A stretch of 64,000 nt of DNA from Bactrocera neohumeralis (taxonomy: Eukaryota > Arthropoda > Insecta > Diptera > Tephritidae), in contig NC_065922.1 in NCBI RefSeq assembly GCF_024586455.1, positions 29,198,089-29,262,088 of the forward strand, read 5' to 3'. A program made the translations under genes and the position numbers. The notes beneath the pieces are model-generated. The model was not told the origin of the DNA. It ran no database searches and worked only from the letters and a program-made list of their open reading frames with translations. This document shows, in pieces, positions 11,281 through 22,788 of this stretch (positions within the stretch are counted from its first letter, which is position 1; each line of letters opens with the position of its first letter).

Positions 11281-13580
11281 GAAAAAATAATTATTTGCGA
11301 TTTAATTATATTTTTTGGTCGAGATGAAAATTTTAAGTTACTGTAAACAATGCAAATAGCGCTCGTATGTCGAAACATTCTAAGTAGGTATAACATCAAA
11401 ATTGTCAAACCTTACGATAAAGTTGTGAGTTGCCAGATTGCAACACTAGGTTTGCCAAATCCCGAAATATAAAAGGCAGTTTACGTAAATGAAGTAGATT
11501 AGTAAATAAAACGGATGAGATCAGTATAGACATTCACCTAACCACACATACCATATACAAAAAATTTTCGAACTTCTTCAATTATACCGCCGTCTTTAAA
11601 CTCGTTTTTCTTGGAACTGTGTTTTTGAAGTCTTCATGAAAACTTACACAGGTCTTTGAGATACAGTTCTTAAAGACATGGACGAAGGATTTTATTTCGA
11701 TTACAACTATTTGAAAAAAATATCGCGAAATTTATTTTTTTAATGTCTGCGATTAGTTTTTACCGGAAAGCTATTTGATAATATTGAAGAAGAAACATCT
11801 AAAATTTTCATTGGCATCAGAGAGACTCTCAACACATTTTGTTTGTTTTGGGTATATTACAATTGAATACCAAATGATTTTAAGCATATCATTGAAAACG
11901 TCAAAACCGAATCGCTTTAGTATCTCAAACTAGCAAATCTAGAACTTTCATGGAACAAAAATTGAATACTTTTTAAGTGAATTTCTCAAGTTTTACTTTT
12001 ACAGCTAGTAGAACAAAGTCAAACGAATTAGTTTTTGAAAATGCAGTCGATTTTCCAAGAAGGTTGCCCAAAATACATATATTACGACTGAATAAGTTTA
12101 ATATTGCTTTTGCCCAAATGCTTCCGATAAACAACTTTTGCAATATTTAGCAAAGTCAGCAACCGGTTGGCGGGAAACTGGTTAAAATGAAGAACTTCGA
12201 AAATGGGTTAAAACTTGTAAAGTTATCAAAAGGGCAGTTAATTAAGGCAGTTAAAAAATCAATCAAAAATTTACTGAAAACACAATATATGGTCTAAAGA
12301 GAAAGTTCATGCAACCAACTACAAGTTTCTTGGAAGAAACTATATCGCCACACAAAGACTTAGCTATAAATAACCTCTGGTAAAAATGACGTTTAATGGA
12401 ATGAAATGGCGGCAGCAAACTACAAGAATTGTTATTTCAAATGAAAATTATTAGTAAATAATAATTCTGTGAACGTTTGATGTTTATTCTACTGGAAAAT
12501 TTGTTGCTTTTGTTCCTCAAATTTTCACCTTGACTAGATATTTAATCGTGTTCCAACCACATGGAGGCAAACTACCCTTATGTGTTACGTGATGTGATTT
12601 CACTCTCCTTGAGTGCATATTACTAAACACGTTTGCTTCTAAGCTATTATTTCAAAGTAAATTTTGACTTTTGTCAAAGGAAGTAATGTTTACTCATACT
12701 ACATTTAGGTATTCTGTGTTTTCATATTCACTCTCAAAATCGTGAAATTTATAACTTATTTATGTTCTTAAAATAAAATTTAATTATACTTTTTATGACT
12801 TTATTTTTGCACATATTTTCGGCCCACGTTTATGGCCATTATAATTGAAGTAGACTTGCACAAAACTGACCTGTCGACCCTTAATGGCAACTTGACCATC
12901 GGACTCGAGAGGGCTTAGTTAGAAACGAAAGGAAAACTAGAGCAGGAAACAAACTTTTAAGGTAACTTTATAAGTTTGCTTTATATACCGTAGTATGTAA
13001 GTGCAAACTACACAAAAGTCATCATTTGATACCCAACAGGGAAAACTCGAGGTGTTTTAAAGCTCTTACTTTTGATTTCGAAAACTATCTATCACGACAA
13101 CAAAGCTATATATCGGCTTATCGTGCTTAGTTTGGTAGGCCAGCAGAATTGTTTGAATTTATACCCGAGCTACAGCTAATAAAATCTAGTAAGTAATGCA
13201 TTTTGGTCTCTTTCGCGAAGCTTGTGTGTACTCCAACAAAAAATTTCCACAATATGTCTTCGCCTTGCGAAATAAACAATAGTTCCAAGTGAATTCAGGC
13301 GGAACATGGCATTATAATCTAAGCTTTGATTCTTCAACCGAACTCCTCGGCTTACCAGATCTTACTACCATTCAGCAGTTATTTTTTTGGGTAATATAAA
13401 ATCTTAGGCTCTCCCAGATTCCAGCCAACTCTCACTCTCGAAATCTTTCCTCTATACACTGACTATTCCAAGTTCTTAATATTTCACAACGGTTCGCAAC
13501 TCCTTTAATTGACTCTTTTTGGCATATGCTAGACCTCACTGAGCCTCCCTAAAAGTTAAACGGGTATCAGTAGAACTATT
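11281..13580. other. unrecognised DNA, 2.3 kb
   Basis: AT-rich DNA with a stretch at 11580-11720 (CTTGGAACTGTGTTTTTGAA, GGTCTTTGAGATACAG) similar in style to the block at 7.4-7.7 kb. I find no gene, no inverted terminal repeats and no long frame. Confidence 0.45.
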
Positions 13581-13584
13581 ATAC

Positions 13585-13850
13585 ACTATTATATTTTAGC
13601 GAAATATGGGCCGATACGTTAAATGTGAAGCAGAGACGCAAAGTTCGTGCTAAGGTACAGAAGACAACAGGCCTAGCAGAAGAAACAAAATGTCCTACAT
13701 GTATTCATGGAGACAATCCACTAAACGATGCAAAACATATATTTTTTTTAAGTGACGATGAAAGGAATCATGGAGAACACTGGAAAATAAGCTTGGAGAT
13801 CCCAACACTAAAAATATAGTAAAAAGAATGATAAAGCGGAACTTAGAATT
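13585..13850 (+). pseudogene. R1-type non-LTR retrotransposon, C-terminal fragment
   Basis: The frame reads EIWADTL, QRRKVRAKVQKTTGLAEETK, CPTCIHGDNPLNDAKHIFF. It combines an R1-clade segment (x-R-K-V-x-A-K-V-Q-R/K-T) with the cysteine/histidine region near the C-terminus. The two are closer than in complete R1 ORF2 proteins, which suggests an internal deletion. The frame ends at 13819 and related text continues, degraded, to about 13.99 kb. Confidence 0.6.
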
Positions 13851-14098
13851 CGAACATGGCTGTCGACTCTACAGCCTATAGAAATTCGAGTCAAAAGGAG
13901 TTGAGCCAAATTGCTTGAAAATGGCTACAAAATCAAAGGCATACCTGGATGTTGTAAACAGACCTACAATAGGTCCATCTTGGAAACTTTGACCTGAATG
14001 ATGAAAAAGCATTTTAAGCAAAAAAATCAGTTTTTATTTATTTCAGAACTGAGAAAGTCTCGTTTTAGATATACTGTAAGCGGAATCTCGCTAAGTAA

Positions 14099-14815
14099 AT
14101 GGATCTTGTAGTGAACGAGGGTAAGACAAAATATCTGATGTCATCAAGCAAACAGTCGTCTCATTCGCGACTGGGCTCCCACGTCAATGTGGACAGTCAT
14201 AACATCGAAGATAACTTCGTCTTCATTAGAACCAGCGTTAATACCAATAACAAAGTCAGACCAGAAATTCAACGCAGAATAACTCTTGCCAACAGGTGCT
14301 ACTTCGGATTAAGTAGGCAATTATAATCCTCTCTGGAGGCACAGAGACCAAATTATACAAGTCCCTCATCGTTCCCGTCCTGCTATATGGTGCAGAGACA
14401 TGGACGATGACAATATTTGATGAGTCGTCGTTACGAGTTTTCGAGATAAAGGTTCTGCGGAAGATCTATGATCCTTTGCGCATTGGAAACGGCGAATACC
14501 GAAGTCGATGGAACGATGAGCTGTACGAAACATATGACGATATTGACATAGTTCAGCGAATTATGAGACACTGACTAAATCATGCGTCCGAATAGACGAA
14601 AATACTCCAGTTCTGAAAGTATTCGACGCATTACCCGCCGGAGGACGCAGAGGAAGAGAAAGATCTCCACTCTGTTGGAAAGACCAGGTGGAGGAGGATC
14701 TGGCTTCGCTTGGTATTTCGAATTGGGCCGCATTGTGAATAGAAGAAACGACTGACGTGCTGTTAATAACTCGGCTATAATCCTGTAAGCGGTGTCTACG
14801 CCAGTTAAGAAGAAA
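14099..14815 (+). pseudogene. non-LTR retrotransposon ORF2, 3' end fragment (copy 2)
   Basis: It begins NEGKTKYLMSSSKQSSHSRL, then EIQRRITLANRCYFGLSRQL, then after frameshifts the YGAETWTMT-, RIWND- and RRRTQRKR-type segments of the same LINE as copy 1. This stretch starts just after the reverse-transcriptase palm. Several frameshifts and stops make it inactive. Confidence 0.8.
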
Positions 14816-15764
14816 ATACCAATCATAACGTTAATAGTCTGAACTCTGGGAAAGAACAAAGATTGAGCTGAATACAATTTTCTGCTGGGTTTGATTAAAT
14901 AAATATGTATATATGTATAAGTAAATGGACAATAATTTATTAAAATGCAGGAAGGTGTTGAAATTCGGAACCTTGAGAAACTTTTCACCGGCTTATCACC
15001 ATTTATAAAGATATAAGCACACTTGAGACCAACAAAACGAAAATATCTTTTATTACATATGCTCAACTTCTTCAAGAAAATGAGAAAGTTGCTTATGCAT
15101 AATTACAAAACTTAAACTAATGAGTACATGTAAAAAATGTCAGTATTCCACATACACAATACAACAACATCTAAATACAGACTTATTATTATATTAACCT
15201 CAAAATAATCGCACAACTTCCTGTTGAAAAACGACAACAAAAAGCATAACATTTTTCATACAATGAACTAACGCTCTTGTGTTTCTTGACAACCACCCTC
15301 TCACTCTCCCTCGCCTACCACACGACGACATAAAATTGTCACTTGTCAAAGCATCGGCCCCAAAAGGCATCTAAACATAAAACTACACTTATGTGCGCAA
15401 CTTTGCCCCAACTTTTCACACCCCGTAACCGTTGTCAATAAACTGTGGAAATTAAGTACTGATATTGCTCACAAACTGCACGGACCAAATGTGCGGCTCT
15501 TTGTTGTATTTAGTATGCCCTGGTGAGCTGCTTGGTTGCCCGCAATTGCATTTAAGGACGAATGTTTTGCAAAAGTTAATAATAACTGTGAACATGCATA
15601 TGAATGAGTATGCGTGTGTAATTAGTTAGACATGGTCTCCGTATATACATATAGTACTTATATAATAAAAGGATATAAACACTTTCTGGTTTCATTGACT
15701 CTGAGAGGAAGGTTTTTACGAGTGTCCTTTCGTTTGAATAATTAATGAGGCTCAAAAGGATCAC
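14816..15764. other. unrecognised DNA
   Basis: There is no recognisable coding signal. The 166-codon minus-strand frame at 14575-15075 overlaps the LINE on the opposite strand and has no motif, so I treat it as chance. GC is higher around 15.28-15.56 kb. Confidence 0.4.
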
Positions 15765-16443
15765 TGTGGGCAAAAAATAGTAAGAGTTTTGAATTTAAGT
15801 TTTGCGTGAAAATCCATACGTCGAAATATTTTTTTTCTAATAATCATTACTGTTCAGTACATCAACTGATGATCAACACGTCAAAAAAATAAAGAAATTG
15901 GTGCTTGAGAATCGACGATTAATTGTCAGAGATCTCACTAGCATCGTTTGAATATCGGAAGGATCAGTGAAAACCATATTGAAATATCATTTGGACCTAG
16001 GAAAAGTGAAAGCATGTCTGGTTCCAAAATCACTCACATTTTTTCAAAACAGCGTCATGTTAACGTCTGTCAAACAATGCTTTCCGACTGCCAGGATCTC
16101 ATGAAATGTATTATTACTAGAAATGCTTATGACCCGGAAAACCATAAAACCATATCGTGTGTGGTGCACTCCAAATTCCTTCCGATCATTCGAACAGTCA
16201 ACAAGGAATACTATCTGAGTTATGCGTTGTTTGCTCAAAGCTATACGTAAAAAAAACCGGAATTGTGGGTCGATAATTCTAGGTTTTTGCACCAAGATAA
16301 TGCACCGTCGCATACTGCATTGATTCTTCGTGAATTTTTCGCCAAATTTTCAATTAATATTATGCCGCAACTGATTTAGCTCCGTGTGACTTCTGGCTAA
16401 TAAATTAAAAATTAGAAAGTCTTACTATTTTTTACTTATAGTA
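15765..16443 (+). mobile_element. internally deleted mariner element (copy M1)
   Basis: The ends carry GGGCAAAAAATAGTAAG on the left and the complementary CTTACTATTTTTTACTTATA on the right. Between them the transposase reads KKIKKLVLENRRLIVRDLTS, ISEGSVKTILKYHL, KQRHVNVCQTMLSDC, AYDPENHK, HSKFLP, NKEYYLSYA, HQDNAPSHTALILREFFAK. The first Asp (GDET) is replaced by TRNAYDP, residues between AYDPE and VHSKF are lost, and the C-terminus after LAPCDF is missing. It is a non-autonomous derivative of the same family as the copy at 32.9-33.5 kb. Confidence 0.8.
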
Positions 16444-16673
16444 GTGGTTATCATAAAATATTATGTGTTGAAGTTTCTTTCCTAAAACGAAAAAAATGAA
16501 CTTTCTGAAATAGGTTTTTACTGTCCCAACCGTCCGTGTAATTTCTGGCTAATAAATTAAAAAGTCTTAATATTTTTTACTTAAAGTCGTGTTATCATAA
16601 AATAGTATGTGTTGAAGTTTCTTTCCTAAAACGAAAAAAATGAACTTTCTGAAGTAGGTTTTTACTGACCCAA
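16381..16673 (+). repeat. tandem duplication of a mariner end plus flank
   Basis: A ~152-bp unit starting at TCCGTGT is repeated from 16533. Each copy contains TTCTGGCTAATAAATTAAAA, the terminal-repeat text TCTTA-TATTTTTTACTTA and the flank GTGTTGAAGTTTCTTTCC. The copies differ at only a few bases and one short indel, so the duplication is fairly recent. Confidence 0.85.
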
Positions 16674-16823
16674 CGCTTATAGTTAAGATTTTCTATCACT
16701 ATGATTGAAAATTAAAAAATAAAAACCTTAAGTTATACAAAATTACAATACAAATATCAAAATCGGATTTTCCTATTTATGCTATTTTTAATATAAATAC
16801 AATTATTCAATTATTTGACTCAC

Positions 16824-17172
16824 CCTTTATTATCACCCAACGTCCCTGAGTTGCCACAACAATGCGCGAGCGACTTTACCACGCACTGAGTTCTCACGCA
16901 CACTCGTTTACACTTTTCGTGCATTGTCATTCTCTGCTTCTCAATGCACTTACATCTTCTTACACAAAAACACTTTATTACATCGTGTTATTGTTGTTAC
17001 TTTAGTGATTAACTTTTAATAAAAACGATTAAAAAACACTTCACAACTTTTACACAAATTAATTAACACAATTTACTTTAAAGAAAACTTAAAATTTCTT
17101 ATTAGTTTATTTCGTTGACTTCACGCACAACACGAGCACACAACTTTGCCGATCGATAGTAAAGACACAACT
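16824..17172 (-). other. predicted first exon A3 (minus strand)
   Basis: Initiator CGGCAGTTGT with +1 at 17172; donor AAAGG|GTGAGTC at 16824. The ATG at 16930 opens 35 codons plus two bases into the donor (starting M-T-M-H-E-K, ending G-D-N-K). It differs from A4 by a handful of substitutions and no indel. The neighbouring mariners are inserted outside the exon. Confidence 0.45.
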
Positions 17173-17180
17173 GCCGAATT
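17140..17180 (-). promoter_or_regulatory. core promoter of A3 (Inr + DPE)
   Basis: CAGTTG initiator with AGTTG at +28 to +32 (matches RGWYV) and TATCGATC between them. No TATA box. Confidence 0.35.
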
Positions 17181-18130
17181 CGCTAATGTAAATTACAAGT
17201 ATTGTATTACACATTAGCACATAGCGGTATTTAAATGAATTGCTTCTTGTTTGTTGTATTTTCATTGGAAATCAAATGGCGCCACAGAATTCCAAAAAGT
17301 ATTAAACGTGAAATTATAGAAGTGCTGCATTTAGTTATGTATGGAGATAATAGATTTTGTTGGGTTATTTTGGAATTTTATTGAAAATCATATAATACAG
17401 TTATAATATTATTTAAATAAAATTGAAAATTCTTAATTACTTAACTGTAGTGATAATTAACTAAATTCACAGAAATTTAATGGAATTATAGAATTTTTAC
17501 ATTCCAATTTTGAATTAAAATTTATTTGCAGATACAAAAAAATTTAGAATCCTCTGAAGGACTAAGTTGTGTAATATTGATGATTCCTCAGTTTCCTTTG
17601 GTTAGCGAAAGCGGAAAAAGCGGAAATCGAAAGTTTTCTGAACTTAGAGTACTGGTCATTATAAGATTTTTATCCACCGATATTTCGAAGCCATTGGGTG
17701 CAACAAATCTAAATTGGCTATATATGTTATACTTTTAACAAAACTTTATAATATCTAACAGAAAATAACTTTTGTTATTATTGACCATAAACTAAATTAA
17801 AATTTTAAAATTTTAAAATAACAGAAAATCTTGTTACAGCTAGAAAGAGCTTTAGAGCGACCGATCTTCAAGCAACAGTACGCCAATAATACTTTCCAGA
17901 GAGAATAAATATCACTAAAATATTGTCTGATCTGAGGGTATCTGCAAGATCAGACACTAAGTTGGCTACTCAACTCTGCTGCGGAAAACTATCATACATA
18001 CTTAGGGACTACTATAAATTATTTACATAGTCAACCTCGATACCTATTACGACGTTGATATATCATAAGATCAGAACTACTGTTGAAGATATATGAGAAA
18101 AATTAACTTGTATAAAACTATTAAATATAC

Positions 18131-18235
18131 AAATCTGAGCAAAAAATAGTAAGACTTTTTAATTTAAATTTTAAGCGAAAACTCATTCCACGAAATATTT
18201 TTTTATAGGTTGGTATTACCGTCAGTGACATCTGT
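18131..18235 (+). mobile_element. mariner 5' end fragment
   Basis: TGAGCAAAAAATAGTAAGAC followed by TTTAAATTTTAAGCGAAAAC matches the left end of copy M1 at 15.77 kb. No transposase follows. It lies directly at the end of unit R3. Confidence 0.65.
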
Positions 18236-19370
18236 ACCAGATCCCAGATATCCCAGATTTTTCCAATAGGGACAATTGTTTCGGTGTGTGTTGAATAGAA
18301 AATTCAAAATAATAGCAAATTTCCAAAATAAACCTTCCATTAATTTCCTCATTTTATAATTCAATAAAAAAATGGAATTATTTTTAATAGACCTTAGAAT
18401 TGAAGGATTCAGAAATCGACTCCTCCCTTTAATATTAGACGCTACCAATGCCATATCGCGCTAAATTTAATATCGAATTTATGGGTGAATTGTCGGAGAG
18501 GTGAGGAAGGATTTTTCAAAATTCGACTTATTTTCGGAGACACAGCCGATTTTGTGACGTGGCGTCCGTGTTCACTAGAAACTCTCCTAAACTTTAAACG
18601 CGTTTTTCTCGAAACTACTTTTTTTGAGGTGGTTGACATGATATCTCAAGTTCTACTGAACCGAGTCCTTTGAAATTTGGTATATATCCTCTCTATACAA
18701 TGCTCTGTCGTGTCTGCTTTGGATTTCCAAAAATTTTAATTTGAAGTATTTTTAAAAAATTCGAAAATGTAGAAAAAATCGGGTCAAAAATTTTTTTTTC
18801 AAGTCGACGCCATTTTGTTATTTTATTTTATTTTATTTTTTTTGAAAATGGTTAACCCGATCGATATCCTTACTAATTAAGAATCTTCTTCTTTTGTTTT
18901 AGATCTCTACAAGAGTTGAAATCACGTCAACCAGGACGCACCGTTTTTTTGAAGCAATTTTTTTTATATTATTAAAATGTCCATAAAAAAACATATAAAA
19001 AAATGTATAGTAAAAATGTTTTTCATATTTTTTTTTATCAGAATACCTCTTAAGCGGTTCAGAAGATATGGTATTTTTAATAGTCCTCTCACGTGTTAGT
19101 TATAAAGGAAACTTTAAATACTCGCCAGCAGCTTATAAAATTAGTCAAAAAATCTTACCTAGCGCTGCAATATAAATATATATGTATATTAATTCTATAT
19201 CATAAATTCGAAATTAGTCTTTTTTGGCTCACCCTACTGTAAGTATATATGTAAATTTGTGATCACTTGCCCACATTAACTTTGACAGCTTCTTACCACA
19301 CTCCATATATGTATATGTTGCAAATAAAAGCACAAATATATATAATTACATAATACAAACATATGTACAG
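18236..19370. other. unrecognised DNA with a transposon-tail-like block
   Basis: At 18580-19090 the text (CGCGTTTTTCTCGAAACTAC, GGTTGACATGATATCTCAAG, TTTGAAATTTGGTATAT) resembles non-coding parts of large DNA transposons. I cannot assign the family and see no ends. The overlapping frames of 62-83 codons have no motifs. Confidence 0.4.
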
Positions 19371-19377
19371 TGAAACT

Positions 19378-19990
19378 TCGATAAGTCGTAACCTCGATAA
19401 GCGAAAAACCTATATTTCATAGTATTTCTTCGGTCCCTAGAAAAATTCGCGAAAAATGCATGTATTTCGGTCCCTTTGATATATTTTTCTTGAGACAAAA
19501 ATTTAAAAATGTCGATCAAAAGCCTCTACAACTCGTATATTTTCTTTCACAAAAAACCGTACATGACGAAAACATCAAAGGTTGCGAAAGCTTCAATTGA
19601 AAATTTGCGTCTTTTTTTTCATGGCATCAAATGTTGAAGACACTATTTTTAATGACATTGTAAACATTGATAATGCCATATAAAATATAATGTAAAAACA
19701 TATTACGGATTTCTTTTAAAATGAACACTTTTCTTAATTTTTTTGTACAATTTTTCAAAATACATACATACATATATTGATTGAATAACATATGTACTTA
19801 TATTTTAAAATTTAAATATGTACAATCATTTCCTGTTTTTTATGTAAAATTGAAAATATAAATAAAAAATCTCTGTAATTCGTATATTCTGTATGTTGCC
19901 TCTATAAGTTGTATAACTTGATAACTTGAAAAACTCCATAACTCGTATTTAAATTGTGGTCCCTTGCAAATACGAGTTATCGAAGTTTCA
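19378..19990. mobile_element. Tigger/pogo-like MITE
   Basis: The left end CAGTGAAACTTCGATAAGTC follows a TA. The right end ACGAGTTATCGAAGTTTCA is its imperfect complement and is followed by TA. The usual last bases (CTG) of the right end are missing. The ~613-bp interior is AT-rich and non-coding, with extra sub-terminal ACTCGTA repeats. A related right end occurs at 60.75-60.81 kb. Confidence 0.75.
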
Positions 19991-20815
19991 TATATACATA
20001 AACAGCGGGAAGAAGCTCAGTCTACTCGTGTTTCTGTTAACTCTTGCTTACTGGCATCTATATGGTACATAAGCATATACAAGCTACTCAAGAATGTCCT
20101 TAAGCACATACACATGTATAAATTTGTATGTGTGCGTTGTCTCGAAGGCATTAAAAACTTTAAATGGCAATAGTTTTGCACATTTTCGGCGCTTATTACG
20201 AAAAGCACATTCTTAATTACAAACACATACACCCAAACTATATTAGCAAGCAAACACAAGGGCGGTAGCAAGTGGAGGATAATTGGGGGTGCGTTATAAA
20301 AATACTGCTAATTATATACAAAAAAAAATGTAAATAATTTATATATAAATACTTAAAAAAATCAAAATTTATTTTAATAATATTTTTTGAACATATAGCC
20401 CCCCCTGAACCGGCTGTAACACGCGCCTGTTTACTTGGTACAAGCACATATACCTGTAGGCTCTTGAAAAGCAAAGTTCCCGAAATCTTTAGTTTTTGTA
20501 CGTTTTCGTTAGTTGTACACTTACTGTTCAGTCCTATCAGCATCCTACCCAAAGGACTTGTTTACTGTCCGATTGCAGATAATTTATGTTCGCTTTGTTT
20601 TTGCTTTTTGTGGAAGCTATTTCGGTGTGTGTGTCTTCTAAGAAACAAATATTTGAGTTTAAAATATGTGTATTTCTGAAGTCTGCGGTGTGGTGAGTTA
20701 TTTTCCACTTTTCTGTTTGTTTAGTCTGATAATGAAAATGTGGATGGAAAGAAGGTTTCAAAAAGTTGTAGTCGATGCTGAATTTTATTATTAAAGGTTT
20801 CTATAAAATAGTAAT
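19991..20815. other. unrecognised DNA
   Basis: Several overlapping frames of 69-104 codons on both strands show no motif. I see no repeat shared with the rest of the window. Confidence 0.4.
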
Positions 20816-20819
20816 GAAT

Positions 20820-21030
20820 CATTACACATTGCTCAAAAACCATTTTAGATCAATTAAATAAAGCTGGATACATAAAGATGCTTGAACTATGGATACCACA
20901 AGAGTTAACTAAATCGTAAAAAAACAAATAATTGGATGTGTACTGGTGATGAAAAGTGAATGACTTAGGACAACGTCAACCATAAACGGTTGTGGTGGAA
21001 TCGAAGTGAGCAGGCGGAAACGGTCTCATG
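20820..21030 (+). pseudogene. mariner transposase fragment (DNA-binding to first catalytic Asp)
   Basis: After one frameshift the reading is LDQLNKAGYIK, MLELWIPQELT, then CTGDEK, the first catalytic Asp motif, with the following Trp codon changed to TGA. The next segment (RQRQP-like, ESK-AGGN) is degraded. It is joined to unit R4 at about 21031. Confidence 0.7.
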
Positions 21031-21976
21031 TATGCAATTTTATATTCCATATGATTCTTTCAGTTTACAGAATATAATACAGAAGCAAATAATATCCCTG
21101 AGGTATGCCACTTTACGTTCAAAAATAGTCATAATCAGGCTTTTACTTTTCAAGTGACTAGATATAGACAATTTTTTCCTGATATTAGTAGAGCACACTA
21201 ATACCCAAAGTAGGGTAAAATCGGGTCAATACTAGCATTAGCATTATCTAATAAAAATGTTTTTGAAATTTAAGTTGACTTTATACCGTATGTACAGATC
21301 AACATATTAGATATCTTAAGGAAATTGAAGGGCGTGTCAAATTAATAACATTATGCCCTTGTAACAACAATACTACCCATAGCCTTCATATATAACTCAT
21401 AAATATCGGCAAAACTAAGTCAGCGCATAACATTGGTTAGACTTTAACTTAATTCTATTTTTGATTAAAACATCTTTTAATATAAACTTTTGACAAAACC
21501 GGAAGGCATTTCTCCGGCTTTGCAGCGAGCGTATTTAATGTTCGGTCGCACTTGAACTTAGATCTGTCTTCATTGTTTTGACATAATACATATAGCTAAA
21601 AGTTCTTTATATTGATTTTGATCTGAATCACCCTCATGACACATATTTCATTCACCTTCTCTTGAAGTAGTTTGGGATGTCTTCAACAGAAAAACACTTT
21701 AAAAAGAAATGTATACTGAATACACTTTTAAAGGATATCAGAAAATATTCAGAATATGAAAAATATCAATATACATTTGCATTTTATTTTTAATATAAAA
21801 AAAATAAGGAGAAAATAAAGTATAATACAGAGATTAATATATTATATAACTTTCAATTAAATGAAAAACAAAAATAATAATTAAAAAATAAAAGCATTAC
21901 TTAAATAAATGCAAAAATCAAAATCCAATTTTCCTATATATGCTATTTTTAATATAAATACAATTATATGACTCAC

Positions 21977-22322
21977 CCTTTATTATCACCCAACGTCCTT
22001 GAGTTGCCACAACAATGCGCGAGCGACTTTTCTACGCACTGAGCTCTCGCGCACACTCGTTTACGCTTTTCTTGCATTGTCATTCTCTGCTTCTCAATGC
22101 ATTTATATTTGCTCACACAACACTTTATTACATCGAGTTATTATTGTTATTTTAATGATTCAGTTTTCATAAAAACAATTACAAAACACTTCACAACTTT
22201 TACACAAATTAATTAACACAATTTACTTTAAAGAAAACTTCAAATTTCTTATGAGTTTTGTTCGTTGACTTCACGCACAACACGAGCACATGACTTTGCC
22301 GATCGCTAGTAAAGACGCAACT
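21977..22322 (-). other. predicted first exon A4 (minus strand)
   Basis: Initiator CGGCAGTTGC with +1 at 22322; donor AAAGG|GTGAGTC at 21977. The ATG at 22083 opens 35 codons plus two bases to the donor (M-T-M-Q-E-K-R start, D-N-K end), with the same length as A3. The unknown peptide is basic and Cys-rich in its middle (CVEKSLAHCC). Confidence 0.45.
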
Positions 22323-22330
22323 GCCGAATT
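22290..22330 (-). promoter_or_regulatory. core promoter of A4 (Inr + DPE)
   Basis: CAGTTG initiator with AGTCA at +28 to +32. The DRE-like site is altered (TAGCGATC). No TATA box. Confidence 0.35.
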
Positions 22331-22788
22331 CTCTAATGAAAATCATTACACATTAGCAAATAGCGGTATTTAAATGAATTGCTTTTTGTTTGTTGCATTT
22401 GCATTCCATTGGAAATCAAGGGGCGTCACAGAGTTCCTGAAAATATTAAATGTGAAATTATTATATTATTATAAGTGGTGCATGAAATTATGTAAGAAGA
22501 TAATACATATTGTAGGGATATTTTGATATTTTTATGAAAATCATATCATACAGCTATAATACTATATAAATACTTAAGCTACATTGAGGATTCTCAATGA
22601 ATTATTTTAAGAGATAATTAACTAAATACCAAGAAATTTAATGGAGTTATAAAATTTTTACATTCCAATTTTGAATTTAAAATTATTTACAAACATAATA
22701 AAATTTAGATTCCTCTGAAGATTTTTGCGGTTTATCCGTCGATTTTTCAAAGCCGTCGGGTGTAACAAATCTGAATAGGCTATATACA

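Larger units (their letters stand above)
16700..18130. repeat. dispersed ~2 kb repeat, unit R3 (carries module A3)
   Basis: It aligns with R1 from the AT-rich block through A3 to GGCTATATATG, GCGACCGATCTTCAAGCAAC and GAAGATATATGAG. It lacks the left third seen in R1 and R4. Confidence 0.7.
21035..22788. repeat. dispersed ~2 kb repeat, unit R4 left part (carries module A4)
   Basis: Matches R1 from CTGAGGTATGCCACTTTACG through module A4 to GCCGTCGGGTGTAAC. It is then interrupted by a mariner at 22.79-23.95 kb and resumes beyond it. Confidence 0.7.

Noticed and set aside
14575..15075. 166-codon minus-strand frame
   Set aside because: It overlaps the plus-strand LINE copy and runs into AT-rich DNA, with no motif; a chance or shadow frame.
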